Shown here: piece after piece, positions 11,255 through 21,806 of the stretch
How positions within the stretch are numbered: position 1 is the first letter of the stretch
Layout of the letters: the number at the start of each line of letters is the position of its first letter
Assembly: GCA_033439255.1 (NCBI GenBank)
Contig: CM065878.1
Coordinates: forward strand, 5,146,001 to 5,210,000
Reading direction: 5' to 3'
Source: Hericium rajendrae
Taxonomy: Eukaryota > Basidiomycota > Agaricomycetes > Russulales > Hericiaceae
DNA: 64,000 nt
Translations under genes and position numbers: made by a program
The notes under the pieces: generated by a model
Databases searched by the model: none
What the model was told of the DNA's origin: nothing
Seen by the model: the letters and a program-made list of their open reading frames with translations, nothing else

Positions 11255-11299
11255 GATTAGATTAGAGTACGGGCGCACGAGATTAGATTAGATTAGATT
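11255..11299. repeat. ATTAG-type short tandem repeat
   Basis: Runs of GATTAGATTAG lie near the right subterminal region. A short inverted counterpart (ctaatctaatct) is at about 8468-8480 near the left end. Confidence 0.7.
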
Positions 11300-11478
11300 C
11301 CACGTACACAATATAGGCGCCTGGTAACACAGACCGCAATCGGGATCACGATCTGCTGAAGAAGAAGCTAAAATAGAAGCACTGAAAGGTATTTACAATA
11401 TATGAATATCATTTTATCATTATTTAAAGGGATTCCTATTAGCAAAAGCTAAAAGGCTAATAGATGCCATTAATGTAT

Positions 11479-11500
11479 AATAGTTGTTGTCGTTACATGG
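11479..11500 (-). repeat. Subterminal inverted repeat, right arm
   Basis: Reverse complement of 8206-8227 over 22 bases, about 50 bp from the right end of the transposon. Confidence 0.85.
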
Positions 11501-11550
11501 TTTGGGCTATTATAATAGTAGTATCGTTATAAATTTAGTAGCTATGGCTC

Positions 11551-14500
11551 GGACTGTAAGCTGGTCGTTGGAGCGGTCGACGCGTAAAGGGTCCTCCAAT
11601 CAGTCGACGGGCACTCTGTCTTGTGCGCGCGGGAGGTCGTGGTTCGTGAGGGTTGCCGTCGGAATTGGCTCCGACGCCCGGCCGTAAAGGTCAGGGAACA
11701 AATTGCGGAGGACTTGCGGATCGAGCTGACGGAGCTCGTCGAACAGGCTGGCGAGATATGGGATGAGCGTCGTGCGCGCGCTGGGGATGCTTTCGTCTGA
11801 CTTGTCTGAATTAGACTCGTCCAACCCGGGAGACTGCCAGGACTCACCGTAAGCTGCCTCGCCATGTCCACCATTCTCCACTATAGCCGGTCCTTCCCGC
11901 CGAAATTCGCATGGCGTCGAGGTGTTCTCGGTGGGTGTAAAGCCCATCGTCGGCATCGCCGGCAAGTTCGACAGTTCAGGCGTCATGCGAGTGGTAGATG
12001 AGAAAGGCGTGAGCAGCGGGAGACTTGACTCACGGCTGCTAATCAATAAGTGGACCAGTGTGTTGACAGAGTCGTCGGACTCGTCGCCTCTGGCGTCCTC
12101 TGAAGCAGGGTCAGGCGTCGAGCGGAAGAACGAGTCATCCTCGTCGTGAGCAATTCCAGCCTTGTCGAACAGTGGCATTGGCGTTCTGGAGCGTGAAGTG
12201 GGGTTCATGATAGGATGGGGATAGACTGGGTCAGCGAGCGCAGCGAGTACGACTGGCGACTGGGGCTGAGAGCGATTTGAGTCGGCGGACTTGGCAGCAC
12301 AAGTCGCAACGTCTTGAGCAGGGCGCGAAGGCTGCGCGGACTGCGAAGCGACATCTCTGCGGGGTGCGGTATCGAGCGAGACTGCTGCAGGCACGATGCG
12401 AACAGTTCCAGAATTAAAATGAGGCCTTGATTGAGACTTAGCAGTAGACGTACCAGAGTCCACCATCATGTGGGATCCTCCATCGCTCGGGTCGGATTCG
12501 TACTCCATACGAACGGACGGCTCCTCGAGTTCCTCCAAGACGTCGATAGAGCTCTTGCTAGCTTTCTTGATGGTCTTCTTGCGAGTGATAACCGCGGGCT
12601 TGTCGCGCAGCTTCGGGTCTTCCGGGGCATACAGATCTTCAATATCGATGATGTCGGAATCATCTCCGCGGCACTTCTTGGAGCTGCAAGAGCTGGAGCT
12701 GTGGCAACTCAAGCTGTCATCAGACTTCGCCTTGCGCTTGAGCTCAGCGTCGCGCGTCGAGTTGCGCTGCGGGATAGGCGGGCACTGGCCTAAAGGCGTG
12801 GGAGAACGGTCGTCACGAGGCGAACGAGGGTCCAAGAGGCTGGCGAAGATGGGGAAATCATCGGCGCTGGGCGAAATGAAGGATTGGGACATAGCGTACC
12901 ACGTAGACAAATCCCGAATTGAATTTTCACGTTGAAGTTGCGCTGAGTGGAAAGAGACGGTCTACGGCATCGAGGGCTGCGTCGGGACCAAGCCTGAGTA
13001 CTCGCAAACGATCTGCGAGGAAGGCGCGATGGCGGGACGGTCACGAAAGAGCTGGGAGATCGGCGGCAGAGGGGAAGACAATGGATGGGGTGTGCCGAAT
13101 AAAAATGGGACTTGCAGTGTTGAAGGCCAAGGCACGATGCCGGGACCGGAAGCCTGCCGTCGAAAGAAACGTACGAGGGCCGAGCCATACTCAATATTCG
13201 GGGAAGCGTTTGGTGGGAAAACCATCTGGGCGACGCGGAGCAACAGGAAATCATCGAACTCCTCATCGGTAGGTCCATCCTGCCCTTGCCGGCCTAAGGG
13301 AATACCAGATCGCGAGGAGAAGAAGGTGTTGCATAACGTACCCTGGCGCTCGAGATTGGCCTCATCGCCGAGTCCGCAGAGAATAGACTCGTAGAGCGAG
13401 CGTCGGTCACCCGCGTCGGTTAGACGGGCAACTGAGATAGGGTTGCGCTGCTCAGGGATGGAGGCGAGGTCGAGCTGGAGATTTCCGAGGGAGAACTGAG
13501 GCGGGCTGCGGGAGGACATACGAAGGGGAGAGAGTGTTGGGGGTGAGAATTCATTAAGCAACTCACGGAGCTTTATACTAAGCAGATACTCTATTTCTTG
13601 CCATGTGAATTGAGTACTTACTGGGAATCCACGCAGGCGCAAGAGTCCTGCAGCAGCTTCAAGATCTGCAAGTGTAAAGGTAGGCGCCAAATTGGAGGAT
13701 GCATCCGTGCCTGCTAAGATAAGATCGATCTCAGATTCTTCCGTTCCGTCATTGATCGGATCTGAGTTCTCGCAATCCGAGATTCGACGTCGATCGAGAT
13801 ACATCAGATCGGGCTCGACTGTGCACGCAAAGACCCGCGGCATCGTTTTTCCCTCAAGATACTTTGCTTCCGTGTCGTTAGGTGGATGATAATCCACCAT
13901 AACTTCAAATCGGGACTTATCAACGTCCCAAGGATCCTTGAATACCAGATAAGTCCCTTCAGATCTCTCGTCAATGGTCACGAAATTCTGACACTGCCAG
14001 GGTCTTCCGAGGAGCAGCGGGAAGGGTACATGGTCACCCACAAACATATCAGCTTCAGTGTTGAGGTTTCTGATAGCCAAAGGTACGTTGGTTACTAATC
14101 CTACTAATTCCTTTGACTGACCGTTCGCATCCTTCATTTGAATTGTCTTAGAAATATCGCACGGCAAGCCAATCGCCTCGCGCCAAACACGTTTATTTAT
14201 GACATTAAGTTGCGAGCCCGTATCCACAATAGCGGTAATGTAATTCTCGCCGCTTCGTACTTTTATCCGGATGAGATCCCCTTGCAGATCGTGGTGGTTC
14301 ACTGAGTCAATTCTGATCTGTCGGTAAGTCATGCTGCCTTGTTCATTCGCACGCGATGCTCGGCGCAAGGACTGCGCGACCTTCGAGAATGCGTCATACC
14401 AGACGGATTCAGACTCGTCAAGATCCGACGAGTCTCCCACAATGGCCACTGCGCTAACAGGACTGTAAGGTGCGACTTCACTTGCTGGCTTATACTTAAT

Positions 14501-16048
14501 GCTTTCTGACAATACCTGTGCGACATCTTTAGATATTCCTATAATTTCTCCAACCTTCAGGGCTACAGGTGTGTCCAAAACTCGGGCTAAAACTTTCGAA
14601 GGCTCGACTACTGACGAAATCGCAGAGCATCTGTCGCATCTCCGCGGCCTCTCCTTTTCCTCCACCATCCACATGCTTCGCCGGTGCGGGGCGACTGCGA
14701 CGAGCTCCCGTCTCGTGCATCTCAACATCATCTCGGATGTTTTCATCGCACGTGCCGTCAAATGCCGGGGTACGCGTGTCGACTGGATGGATTGGATCGT
14801 GAACGGGCAGGGTTTCTTGGCGCGCTGGTGAGTCATTTGTATTCAGTCCCTCTTCAGATTCATTCCATGAACTTCGGGCTCTGGTCCTTGGATGGCCAGA
14901 GATCTCTCCAGGGATCTTCGAGGCGTGCATAGGCCTTGGTGCCGATGTATTGTCTTTTGATTCCAGCGCAGGCTGAGGTGGACTCATGTGGGTGCTGCCA
15001 GAGGCTGGACCAGACGAGGATCTGCGAGCGCGGGCTCGTTGGGCTGGACTCAAAGGAGGTACGTGAACTCCATCGAATAAGTCCCTTTTTGCTCGTGTTC
15101 CTGCTGACTCACGTGTACTGGCTCGCGTACTGACTTTCCTACTGCCGTCAACAGGAAACACTTCGACATCGCTACCACTATATTTACCAGGAATGAAATA
15201 ACGAGACGGTGCGTCCTCGTCTGATGATTCAAAGTCACTCAGGCCTACCGCAGTAACATAATTTGTAGAGGGCGCCGCATGCTGAGCAGCTTGCTCGCGT
15301 TTAATCGCACTTAGGAGGGTCTCACTGGGCAGGCGTCGAACATGCTGTCCATTTGCGTAGGTGTACTTACCGTCAAGATCGCGTACTAACGTTCGCTTAT
15401 CGATGAGCCTATGCAGCTCGATACAGTTACTCATACCATGTCCGCGCGCTCCGCACCCAAAGCAAGTTATGTCCCCTCCTCGAAAGGGTGGACTCTCCTG
15501 CATTGTCGGGACTGGTGCCAGCTGCGTGAGGCCATTTGCAGACTGCGAGAAACCATTCGTGGCCATACGGGATCGATTGAAGGACGGACGAGGCGTCTGC
15601 GAGGGATTCTGAACGTGCGGAGGCGAATCACGCTGGAGGATCGTCTTCTGCGGCATAGATGTATGATTATCATTGCTTATACGAGGTTGGATTGTCGGAG
15701 GGGCAGTCACTTCCCTTACGCGTTCATCGAGTCGAATTGCCTTAAAATATACGAGACCGTAATTTGGATCATCTGTCGGCATTGAATTAAGTTGCTGGAT
15801 TAAATCTTCAACTTGTCCTTTATCTTGCTGTCTTGGGGAGGGCGATTGCAGTCGATTCTTCGGATAAAACTTGATGGCTTCATCATGCTTCTGGAATTTA
15901 ACTCTTCTGTCCTTCTTGTATCTAGAGGACTTAGACTTCTTCTTGATGCGCTCATCCTCAGAGGTCTCAGAGTCAGAATCATCACTGTCAGAATCTCCTG
16001 ACCAGTTTGTTCCTATGCTCTCCTCAAGACCAATATACCCTGCATCTT
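11551..16048 (-). pseudogene. ORF1 protease and linker region, copy 1b (piece 3 of 4)
   Basis: This is the largest remnant of copy 1b ORF1. It carries the acidic linker, the CCHC knuckle (C-FG-C-GARG-H-GMSN-C), the protease site DTGSQLNVINKRVW, and a long Ser/Pro/Asp-rich region ending in LIPYLASLFDELRQLDP, which leads to the C-terminal domain. Three lesions separate it from a working gene: an 8-bp deletion near 14621-14635 compared with 940-960 of copy 1a, a TAG at 12962-12964, and a TGA at 11600-11602. Otherwise the frame is the same on both sides of each stop. The DNA transposon at 16049-19232 interrupts it on the right. Confidence 0.85.
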
Positions 16049-16059
16049 CATCTGAGAAA
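16049..16059 (+). repeat. Terminal inverted repeat, left
   Basis: CATCTGAGAAA, exact complement of 19222-19232. Confidence 0.85.
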
Positions 16060-17501
16060 TGTGTTTTTTATATAGCAGCAAGTCCTATTATGGGCCCTAT
16101 CAGAGAGCTATGGGAGCTATGAACTTAGACTATTCAGCTATGTGGAGCTATGGGGCCTATGATAGCCTCTATAGCATGAGGTGTTGAATACATAGGATGC
16201 CATAGCCTCTATAGCCAGGGGTGTTATGTACATAGGACTATGATACTTACCAAGGGGAACTATGGCTACTATGGCTACTACAGGCCTTATGGTAAGTCAC
16301 CTAGGCAATAAAGACATGAGGTCAACATTTTCTGATATTCAATTGTAGACTACTACAGGCACTACAAAATCTAACACCAAACTACTTTGTAAATAAAAGC
16401 CCTGAACAAGCTCGCATCCCGCACAGCAACGATGTGACAACAGCACAGCGGAGGCGTGCGGTGGTCAGCGCGGGGGCCATTTCGAGACGTGCGCAGTGCG
16501 GACAGCCGGTATAGGCAGTCAGGGGGCGCGCGGGCCATGCGGGCACTGTGGGAGGCTGCGGGCAGGCCCGCACCGTCCAGGGCACATGATGGAGTGCGAG
16601 GGCAGGCCCGCGCTCTCATAGCTGTGCGTGGGCGAGGGCATGCTGTTGAGCGTGCAACAGCGTGCGACGGCAGGCACGCATTGGCGTTGCCGTGTGCATG
16701 CCGTCCGGGACATGCATGCCGCCATGCGCCTATGCGCGCATCGTCGGACATGCGAGGGATGGTGAGTACTTGCGCACGCCGTGCCTGGGTTGCCCCACGG
16801 CTGTGTGGGCCGTGCGTGGCCGTGCGCAAGCTCGCAGGGCGGTGCGTGGTCGCACGCAGTCGGGGTTGGGTTTCGCCCCGTGGGTGACCGTGCCCATGCT
16901 CGTGTGGGACCGCGTGGTCGCGGCGGGTGCTAGCGTGGGCGGGCGAACGCAGTCAGAAGGTCGGTCCTCGCGCGCGCCGTGCATGGGCATGCGCGCGTGA
17001 GCGGGGCCGAGCACGGTCGTGCACTCGCGTGCGGGAGTGCGTGCACACGCTGGATAGGATGTGTGCGCGCGATCAGGGCACTGCGCGGACTTGCGTTCGT
17101 GCATGGCCTTCGCGTTCTTGCGTGGACGTGGGTGGTGAGGGTGTGCACATGCTTGGAGGGCCGCTCGCGGGCGTACGTGGCCGTACGTGCACAGCCACGT
17201 GTCGCGGCCGCCAGCACGTTACGGACGCGGCGGGGGTGCTGCGGCACGGCCCTGGTGAGATGGTGGATCCGCTTCGACCTATTGGGGGCGTGCGGGGGCG
17301 TTTGAGTGGATGCAAGGGCTGCGGGAGGCCGGGCGAGCAAGTCAGCAACGTAGTCGCGCCTCGTTGCCACGGCAACGGGACACGACGACGCGGATGCGGA
17401 CGGCATTGTCGGGGGGGATGGGGGCATGGCGGGCTCGTGGAAATCGACGCGGGGTGTCGAAGGCGATAGAGGTGCGCTGCGCGGTTGCGAGAAAGCAAGC
17501 G

Positions 17502-17562
17502 CGCGATACTCGATGTATTAGTACGACAAGACAATAAATGAAAGATTTTTTTTACTTACCTG
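17502..17562 (-). repeat. Intron-like direct repeat, copy 1
   Basis: About 60 bases similar to 17878-17937. On the minus strand both start AGGTAAGTAAAAAAAA and contain TACTAAT, which looks like a 5' splice site and branch site. The two copies are about 375 bp apart. Confidence 0.55.
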
Positions 17563-17855
17563 TCGGCCCTCGTAACATCTGCGCGGACGCCATCGTCAGC
17601 GTCGGCGGATGGGGTAATGGGAGGCTGTGGGTGTGGACGTGGGCGTGGGCGTGGGCGCGTGCATGGGGGCTCGACGGGCGAGCTGTCAACCTCGCGCGCA
17701 CGCGGCCGGGTCTGCGCGTAGCGTTGGTGACGTGCAGCGGGTCGGAGCTGCCTGCGGCATGTTCGAGAAGGGGGCAGGGTGCTGGCGACGTGGCGAAGAG
17801 AAGGCGAGGCGGGAGAGGATGTCGGGGATGGGGTGCGTCGCCGGTGTCGGAAAAC

Positions 17856-17887
17856 GAGAGTATCGCTCGACAACGAGCGATACTCTC
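17856..17887. other. Perfect 14-bp hairpin with 4-base loop
   Basis: GAGAGTATCGCTCG, then ACAA, then its exact complement. It lies at the edge of the second 60-bp repeat copy in the interior of the DNA transposon. Confidence 0.8.
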
Positions 17888-17937
17888 TTTATTAGTACGA
17901 ACAGTATCAATAAAGAGTTTTTTTTTACTTACCTTGC
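17878..17937 (-). repeat. Intron-like direct repeat, copy 2
   Basis: Partner of 17502-17562, with a GTAAGT donor and TACTAAT branch-like motif on the minus strand. Confidence 0.55.
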
Positions 17938-18332
17938 ACCCTCTACACCTCATCGAGACCCTCCCGCATTCGATCGGACGAGATATAGAGGAGAGGGAGG
18001 GATAAGGGACGAGGAGAGGAGGGTGGTGGTAAGCATATGATGATGAGTCGAACTTCGACGCGCCTTCGGTGCTTCAACTACCGAACGCGCGCGAGTTCGA
18101 ACATCTCGAGTTTATTAAATCAAATAAAATCCGTTAAACTCCAAGAAAAAGATTACAGCCAGCTCTCATTTATTCAATCGGATCGTATGAGACGACTATC
18201 TAACTAAGCTACTATAAGTTACGGGGCAGCGAAGTGAAGTTAGGGACATCTGGCACTTAGCCTCTGACGCGAGTGCTCGGCACTGCCCGGCCCGGTCTCG
18301 GCAGTCACGTTTGGCGCTCCGCTCGCCACGTC

Positions 18333-18623
18333 TATATAAAGCGACCGCGATGCGCTGTCTCTCTCTCTTCCGTACCACTACCATCTCTCGTCTTTCGGCA
18401 GTGTCTCCTCTTTTGCTTCAACTTTGTTATGTTCGGTATGTTGTTATGTTGTTCTTATGATGTTTTATTGTTCATCAATCCTAATGTTATTTGTAGACTT
18501 CAAATTTTCGCTTTTATTTCCTTCAGTAAGTCTTATGTTTTCATATATATCTCTATCTTGTGTACTAATTTGTTGACTTTGTCTTGTAGATTATTTTCGC
18601 TTTTTCTTATCTTTGAAGTAAGT
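18333..18623 (+). promoter_or_regulatory. TATA box followed by micro-exon and intron-like modules
   Basis: TATATAAAG at 18333-18341 is followed by a pyrimidine-rich leader and an ATG at 18429. Then come intron-like units GTATGT...TTGTAG (18436-18496) and GTAAGT...TTGAC...TTGTAG (18526-18589), and a further GTAAGT at 18618. The exon-like pieces between them are 29 and 28 nt and share ATTTTCGCTTTT, so an exon-intron module seems duplicated. The implied peptide is short, ending in TGA in the last piece, so this may be a non-coding spliced transcript. Confidence 0.35.
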
Positions 18624-19221
18624 CTCTTATCTTTGAAAGGATTATCTTATCTCTTATCTTTTAGCATCATCTTATCTTATATCATTTTAGTGTTACCTTA
18701 TCTTATCTTATCTCTTATCTTTAGTATTATCTTATCTTTGAGTCTTATTCTATTTTGTAGTATCATATTGTAGTAATGTTTGTAGTAATATGCTTGATGT
18801 GTTGTAATTGAAATATTGCTTGAATTATAATGCTTTTAAAATTTTGATATTTTGAATGTCTCAAATATATTATAAACTATTTTTTTATTAGATAAATTTA
18901 TAATACTTTATAATCAACATTGTTGTCAGAGATGACATAAAATAGATAGCAGTCTTACTAGCTAGACATGATATAATATACTACATAGCTAACATAGCTA
19001 TGATAGCTGTTATATGCTATAATAGCTATGATAGCTATGATAGCTTATACTCTATACTACGATAGCTATAATAGCTACTGCCTTATACTATGGTAGCTAT
19101 GATAGCTATGATAGCTCTTTATAGATTACTTCACTACTATGGAGGAGCTATGTAGAAAAGAGGACTCCTATGGCCCTATCAGAGCTATGTAGGATATATA
19201 GTGCCACATATCACTGGTCCT

Positions 19222-19232
19222 TTTCTCAGATG
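19222..19232 (-). repeat. Terminal inverted repeat, right
   Basis: Exact complement of 16049-16059. Confidence 0.85.
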
Positions 19233-19467
19233 TTGCTGGAAACTATTGCGAAGGAGAATCCCTTCAGCAACTTCATTGACTTGTTCCATGGTAAATGGCT
19301 GAGTATGATCATGGTATGGATATTTCCCATGAATGCGCTGATCAATTTTGGCAAGAAGTCCACTTCCAATGCCCATCCAAAAGTATAAGTCTTCTTCTCT
19401 TTTATCAATCTTGTGGGCCTTCCTAAGCCAACCTGAAATACTGACAAAACCTCTGCAGTATTTACGC
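19233..19467 (-). pseudogene. ORF1 Gag fragment, copy 1b (piece 2 of 4)
   Basis: This piece matches 2374-2611 of copy 1a and encodes the mid-Gag block (about GWLRKAHKIDKREEDLYFW to EGILLRNSFQQ). It is bounded on the left by the TIR transposon and on the right by the ACGC target site of the family-2 LTR element. In frame it belongs between 49772-50356 and 11551-16048. Confidence 0.85.
19464..19467. other. Target site duplication ACGC, left copy (family 2)
   Basis: ACGC directly precedes TGTCGTGCCC at 19468 and is repeated at 49772-49775. Copy 1a has a single uninterrupted ACGC at this point (TTTACGCCAGG). Confidence 0.85.
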
Positions 19468-19718
19468 TGTCGTGCCCAAACTCGGTTTAGACAATGACAT
19501 GATATATCTAGCAGCAGACCCGTTTTGACATCCCATGCGCTGTTACATTGAGAGTGAGTATGATATTGAGTACAGGTCTCGGCACAAGTCTGAGAATCTG
19601 ATTGCCATTAACTTACCATAGGCGCTCAATCTGAGATCCAGGGAAAAACACTTACGAAAACTGGAAGCGAGAGCAATATTAGAAGAACGCTCGCCAAAGT
19701 AGCACCCTTGCCACAACC

Positions 19719-20558
19719 ATGTTCAGCTGCCTTCGTCCCCGCCGCTCCTCCCTCAATCCTCACACATACTCCCCGCTACTTGGCCATGTCTTTGACGAAA
19801 AACCAGCAGAGGTTCGGGTGACGCGAGAATATACACGTGATTCCTTTCCCAATTTGGACCCCTCAGACGTGCAGCCCATTCAGCTTGTTCCAAGAATATC
19901 AATCGCCAGTGATGCCTCTGCCAGCGCTGTGTGCCCAGCCTCGTGGCAGCAGTTGGGCAACACAGTCTCACTGGATGAACATGCCCTCCCCCCTCGCACC
20001 CCATCCCCTCATCCCTCATCCCCCCTCCAAATTATCAACGACCTCGCCGACAAGGACGAATTCTCCTTTCCCACCCTATACAGGCACTTGCCGGTGGACG
20101 CTTACTATCCAGCCTATTCGACGAACTGGTTCGTTACTCAACGCCCTCCATTCCTAGTCTGTAAGGGGCTCCTCATCGAGCTGGTGCTCAAGCACCCAGA
20201 AGGAACCCTGATCGCACGTGCCCGTATCAGCAGCATCCACCATGTTGGGATGACCTGGGTTCATTTCTGGGCAGAACGTGAGGATGCCTTCGATCATGAG
20301 TTGAAGAACATACAACTCGTCGTTCCGCTCATCTGGAGCCAACTACCTTGGTACCGTCCCATCACCTCCTTCTTCCTTCGCCGCTCCATCCTCGATCTTC
20401 ATGAGTCCTTCGATCCATCGGGTGACAAGCAGATCTACGGTCGCCAGTTCGATCTTCCTGCCCATGTCGATCCCGAGGATTACGAGAAGATACTCGAGCT
20501 ACGCCGTTGGGCTTCCAGGATTGGGATTTTAACGGGAAGACAGAAGTACCGTCTCTGA
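19719..20558 (+). CDS. LTR-encoded U3 protein, family 2 (279 aa)
   Basis: Intact 279-codon frame inside the LTR, starting 251 nt from the LTR edge with ATG in MFSCLRPRRSS, about 900 nt upstream of the LTR TATA box. It aligns with the family-1 protein (5037-5861) along nearly all of its length: EVRVTREYT, ALPPR, a Ser/Pro-rich stretch, YPAYSTNWFVTQRPPF, GLLIELVLK, GMTWVHFWAERED, LVVPLIWSQLPWYRP, FDPSGDKQIYGR and the C-terminal LRRWASRIGILTG. The aligned positions include many Trp, Pro and Gly residues while the DNA is well diverged, which points to selection on the protein. It is acidic to neutral overall, with no membrane segment or known domain seen. The 3' LTR copy is identical in layout but split by the family-3 insertion. 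Function is unknown. Confidence 0.78.
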   Translation: MFSCLRPRRSSLNPHTYSPLLGHVFDEKPAEVRVTREYTRDSFPNLDPSDVQPIQLVPRISIASDASASAVCPASWQQLGNTVSLDEHALPPRTPSPHPSSPLQIINDLADKDEFSFPTLYRHLPVDAYYPAYSTNWFVTQRPPFLVCKGLLIELVLKHPEGTLIARARISSIHHVGMTWVHFWAEREDAFDHELKNIQLVVPLIWSQLPWYRPITSFFLRRSILDLHESFDPSGDKQIYGRQFDLPAHVDPEDYEKILELRRWASRIGILTGRQKYRL

Positions 20559-21454
20559 AGAATAGGATTAGCAGCTTCACCGGGAATGTGAAGCATGCTT
20601 GTTAGGTGTGTGGGGACATGGACTCTTTTTCCTTCATTCGCATTATGCCCTTATGACCTCTCCCTTGCTATCACATCGTTGTCGCTCGTTTGTCGTATCT
20701 CTGTCACATCACCATCGTATCATGCCATCATCCCCACTCTCCTTCCCAACTCATCGATCTTCGTGCGCAAGCTATTTCCTCCCTCTGCACACTTAAATTC
20801 CTTTTCATTCGTCTTTGCCCATGTTCGGTCTATGCCACCTTGTTGACAGATACAGATAGTTTACAAGTGTTCGCATCTCCCTTACCTCGCATCCACGAAC
20901 TTACTACTATGATACTTCGGCTATAATTTGCACGCACATACTATACATCATGCAGAGCTTGGTATAGAATATTCGACGCAGCCTGTTATGCCTATACTTG
21001 ATGGCCTGACTGGAGTGACCTGGAGAAAATATTTATTTAAGGGAAAATCTCAACTTATTCCCTGAAGATATTTTGTCACAGCCTCACCCACATTAAGGGC
21101 TATGAAGCAATGCAATGCAGACACAGCCCTGATGCAATGCAGACACAGCCCTGATGCCATGCAAGCACAGCCCAGCATAGCCTCATTAGAATGCACAGCC
21201 CTAAAAGCAATGCACATCTCAATGGATAATTCAGGATAAATAGGGAAAATACTACTGAAGGCATTGGTAAGCCTGAAAGTGTATTAATAGAAGCACAGCA
21301 AGCAGATTTATAAGCAGAACAGCCTTGAAAAAGTGAATAGAAAGTAACTTATTAAATTCAGAATTGTATATTAGTAGTACAGCCTTAGTTAATTTAGCAC
21401 AGCAGTAGATAGTCATGTACATATTAAGCAGGTCTTTCCCACAACCCCTAGGGG

Positions 21455-21462
21455 TATATAAG
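21455..21462 (+). promoter_or_regulatory. TATA box of family-2 LTR
   Basis: GGTATATAAGGA, the same core as the family-1 LTRs. It is followed within about 70 nt by a CT-rich stretch. The 3' LTR copy is at 49141-49148. Confidence 0.6.
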
Positions 21463-21680
21463 GATTTGGACTCTGTTCTGTAAAAGGCAATTCAGGAAAG
21501 TACCCCTTGAACTCAACTTTCATCTCCTTTCTCTCTCTCTCCTCTCTCCTTCCCTGCTTTTCTGTGTCAGGGCAACTTAAGTGCAGTCTCAGTATAGACT
21601 CACTCTGCTTGCAAGTCCAGAACTAGCTTATGGCTGTAGAATCAGCTTCTCCATCAGCCAAATAGTTATTTGTCACTATC

Positions 21681-21806
21681 GTCACCGTCAGTAGTCCCTT
21701 CGTCACCGTCAGTAGTCCCTTCGTCACCATCAGTAGTCCCTTCGTCACCGTCAGTAGTCCCTTCGTCACCGTCAGTAGTCCTTTCATCACCATCAGTAGA
21801 CCTGCC
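21681..21806. repeat. 21-bp tandem repeat, six units
   Basis: Units of the type GTCACCGTCAGTAGTCCCTT plus C. The 3' LTR has seven units (49367-49513), which accounts for its extra 21 bp. The repeat lies in the transcribed R/U5 part of the LTR. Confidence 0.88.

Larger units (their letters stand above)
8155..11550. mobile_element. Non-autonomous inverted-repeat DNA transposon (3396 bp)
   Basis: Inserted in ORF1 of copy 1b and flanked by GGACTGT at 8148-8154 and 11551-11557 (7 bp, or 8 bp with one mismatch, as in hAT elements). The ends are imperfect inverted repeats, CAACTGTATCTACT against GAGCCATAGCTACT, followed by a 22-bp perfect subterminal inverted repeat (8206-8227 and 11479-11500). The ends are AT-rich and the interior has two very GC-rich blocks (about 8500-9190 and 10230-11280). 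No transposase was recognised, and long frames in the GC-rich blocks look like composition artefacts. Confidence 0.72.
16049..19232. mobile_element. Non-autonomous DNA transposon with perfect 11-bp TIR (3184 bp)
   Basis: Inserted in the gag region of copy 1b between TT (16047-16048) and TT (19233-19234). The ends are CATCTGAGAAA and its exact complement. Next to both ends are many short degenerate repeats of the type AGCTATGATAGC, typical of subterminal transposase-binding repeats. The interior has a GC-rich block (16440-17480), a strong hairpin (17856-17887), a duplicated 60-bp unit, and a TATA-led intron-like series (18333-18623). A 2-bp TT duplication does not clearly fit one superfamily; CACTA-like elements (2-3 bp) are possible. 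Confidence 0.68.

Noticed and set aside
10306-11291. Several long overlapping frames on both strands
   Set aside because: The block is extremely GC-rich, so stops are rare in all frames; composition is Arg/Pro/Ala-rich with local repeats and no homology between frames.
11255-11299. GATTAG repeats as telomeric sequence
   Set aside because: The array is short, interstitial and not TTAGGG; it is part of a transposon subterminal region.
16371-17537. Long frames in both directions in the second TIR element
   Set aside because: Same GC-rich artefact; no motif, start context or consistent splice pattern.
18273-18773. 166-codon hydrophobic frame
   Set aside because: It translates CTTAT-type low-complexity sequence and splice-like signals; not a membrane protein gene.
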